A DNA stretch of 14,356 bases from Sulfurimonas sp. (GTDB lineage: Bacteria > Campylobacterota > Campylobacteria > Campylobacterales > Sulfurimonadaceae), in assembly GCA_003978475.1 (NCBI GenBank), contig QNZR01000173.1:1-14356 (forward strand), written 5' to 3'. The stretch's first letter is position 1; every line of letters begins with the position of its first letter. A program made the position numbers and the translations under genes. A model generated the notes under the pieces. The model was not told the origin of the DNA, did no database searches, and saw only the letters and a list, made by a program, of their open reading frames with translations. Shown here piece after piece: positions 13,392 through 14,356 of the stretch.

Positions 13392-14356
13392 ATGGCGCAC
13401 AGCAGCAAAAGTGTCGGTTATATGTTTATTGTCATGGCATCAGTGGTCATCGTTCTTGCCGGTATCAAACTTGCCGCTGTCATTATTATGCCTTTTTTGC
13501 TCTCGTTATTTCTGGCAATTATTCTTGCACCGCTGTTTGAGTGGCTAAAGGCACGGGGCTTGCCTGATGGGCTCTCTATTTTTGCCGTGATGTTGGTGTT
13601 TGTCGGTTTGTTGGGCATGGTGACGGCTCTAGTGGGTAATTCGGTGCAGGATTTTAACAATAACCTGCCTGTTTATGAGGCAAAACTCTCACAAAGCATG
13701 AAAGAGATGATTCTCTTTTTGGAGGGCTTTGGTATCGATCTTCCCAATGAAGAGCTCTTTATGGCATTTGATCCGAAAACGACGATGAAATATATTGCCG
13801 GAACGCTTAAGAACTTCGGTTCCATCATTACCAACAGCTTTATGATTCTTCTTATGGTGATTTTTATGTTACTGGAGATGTCGCATTTTCAGGATAAATT
13901 TCGCGTTACCGATCGTGAGAGTATGCTGCATATGCAGGAGATTGCCGATAAAATTAAGCATTACATGGTATTGAAAACAGGCATTTCGATGGTCACGGGA
14001 ACGGTTGTTGCACTGATGCTTATGGCGGTGGGAGTGGATTATTACATTCTTTGGGGTCTGGTCGCCTTTTTGCTGAATTTTATTCCCAATATCGGCTCTA
14101 TTATTGCCGCGATTCCCGCAGTGCTGTTGGCACTGGTACAGTTTGGTGTGGGTACGGCGGCACTGGTCGGCGTAGGGTATGTGATTGTCAACATCATTTT
14201 CGGCTCTATTATTGAACCCAAAATTATGGGAAAAGGGTTGGGGCTTTCGACGTTAGTGGTCTTTTTATCATTGATCTTTTGGGGATGGCTGCTGGGTCCA
14301 ATCGGTATGCTGCTCTCCATTCCCTTAACCATCATGGTAAAAATTGCCCTCGATGT
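13392..14356 (+). CDS. AI-2E/PerM family membrane transporter, 3' end cut by window
   Basis: Multi-spanning inner-membrane protein of the AI-2E transporter (PerM, YdiK, TqsA) family; members are linked to export of small molecules or to ion/proton exchange, and the substrate cannot be inferred here. 321 residues are visible and the frame is open at the window end; by family length perhaps 20-40 residues are missing. Family marks are an N-terminal pair of helices (about 10-47) with PFLLSLFLAIILAPLFEWL, and a soluble helical segment (about 84-140). The conserved core follows: KIKHYMVLKTGISMVTG (187-203), LLNFIPNIGSIIAAIPAVLL (227-246), IIEPKIMGKGLGLSTLVV (273-290) and FWGWLLGPIGMLLSIPLTIM (296-315). 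The ATG lies three bases after the permease stop with GGAG upstream, so the two are probably co-transcribed. Confidence 0.9.
   Translation, partial: MAHSSKSVGYMFIVMASVVIVLAGIKLAAVIIMPFLLSLFLAIILAPLFEWLKARGLPDGLSIFAVMLVFVGLLGMVTALVGNSVQDFNNNLPVYEAKLSQSMKEMILFLEGFGIDLPNEELFMAFDPKTTMKYIAGTLKNFGSIITNSFMILLMVIFMLLEMSHFQDKFRVTDRESMLHMQEIADKIKHYMVLKTGISMVTGTVVALMLMAVGVDYYILWGLVAFLLNFIPNIGSIIAAIPAVLLALVQFGVGTAALVGVGYVIVNIIFGSIIEPKIMGKGLGLSTLVVFLSLIFWGWLLGPIGMLLSIPLTIMVKIALD

Overview
The window reads as chromosomal DNA from a member of the Campylobacterota (formerly Epsilonproteobacteria). The closest resemblance by gene content is to free-living Sulfurimonas/Sulfuricurvum/Sulfurovum-type organisms. 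Three things point there: a zinc-finger-less CbpA-type DnaJ directly followed by the MerR-type heat-shock repressor HspR; a flagellar block flgI-flgJ(short)-flgM-flgN-flgK with sigma54- and sigma28-type promoters; and protein sequences of that character. Base composition looks intermediate, richer in GC than Campylobacter (judged by eye, not computed). The genus is not established. I see no mobile element, phage gene, CRISPR array, tRNA or rRNA, and no stretch over 300 bases without a gene.

Layout. (1) 1-1206, plus strand: 3' part of cbpA/dnaJ, then hspR, a heat-shock chaperone and repressor pair. (2) 1217-3954, minus strand: a PaaK/CapK-type adenylate-forming enzyme, then murA, converging on hspR with a 10-base gap. 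(3) 3955-4094: AT-rich divergent intergenic region with promoters in both directions and an 18-base inverted repeat. (4) 4095-5767, plus: an unrecognised soluble protein, a four-helix membrane protein and a DEDDh 3'-5' exonuclease with an extra C-terminal domain, tightly packed. (5) 5804-8584, plus: a large MscS-type channel, a small receiver-like protein and the 16S rRNA methyltransferase RsmD, all overlapping. (6) 8628-12585, plus: flagellar P-ring FlgI, rod-binding FlgJ-like protein, anti-sigma28 factor FlgM, chaperone FlgN and hook-filament junction protein FlgK. (7) 12585-14356, plus: an OppC/DppC-like ABC permease overlapping the flgK stop, then an AI-2E/PerM-family membrane protein cut off by the window end.

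How it works together. The flagellar block carries its regulatory logic in its promoters. A sigma54 promoter sits in the 43-base gap before flgI (rod/ring stage). A sigma28 promoter overlaps the stop codon of flgJ and precedes flgM-flgN-flgK (late stage). The anti-sigma factor, the chaperone and the chaperone's likely client, FlgK, would therefore be expressed together under the sigma factor that FlgM inhibits. The rest is housekeeping or of unknown role.

I do not see an obviously new multi-gene system. The best leads are the small receiver-like protein before rsmD, the unknown/membrane/exonuclease trio, the OppC-like permease with a degraded EAA loop, and the small RNA or operator-scale inverted repeats at the flgI and flgN starts.
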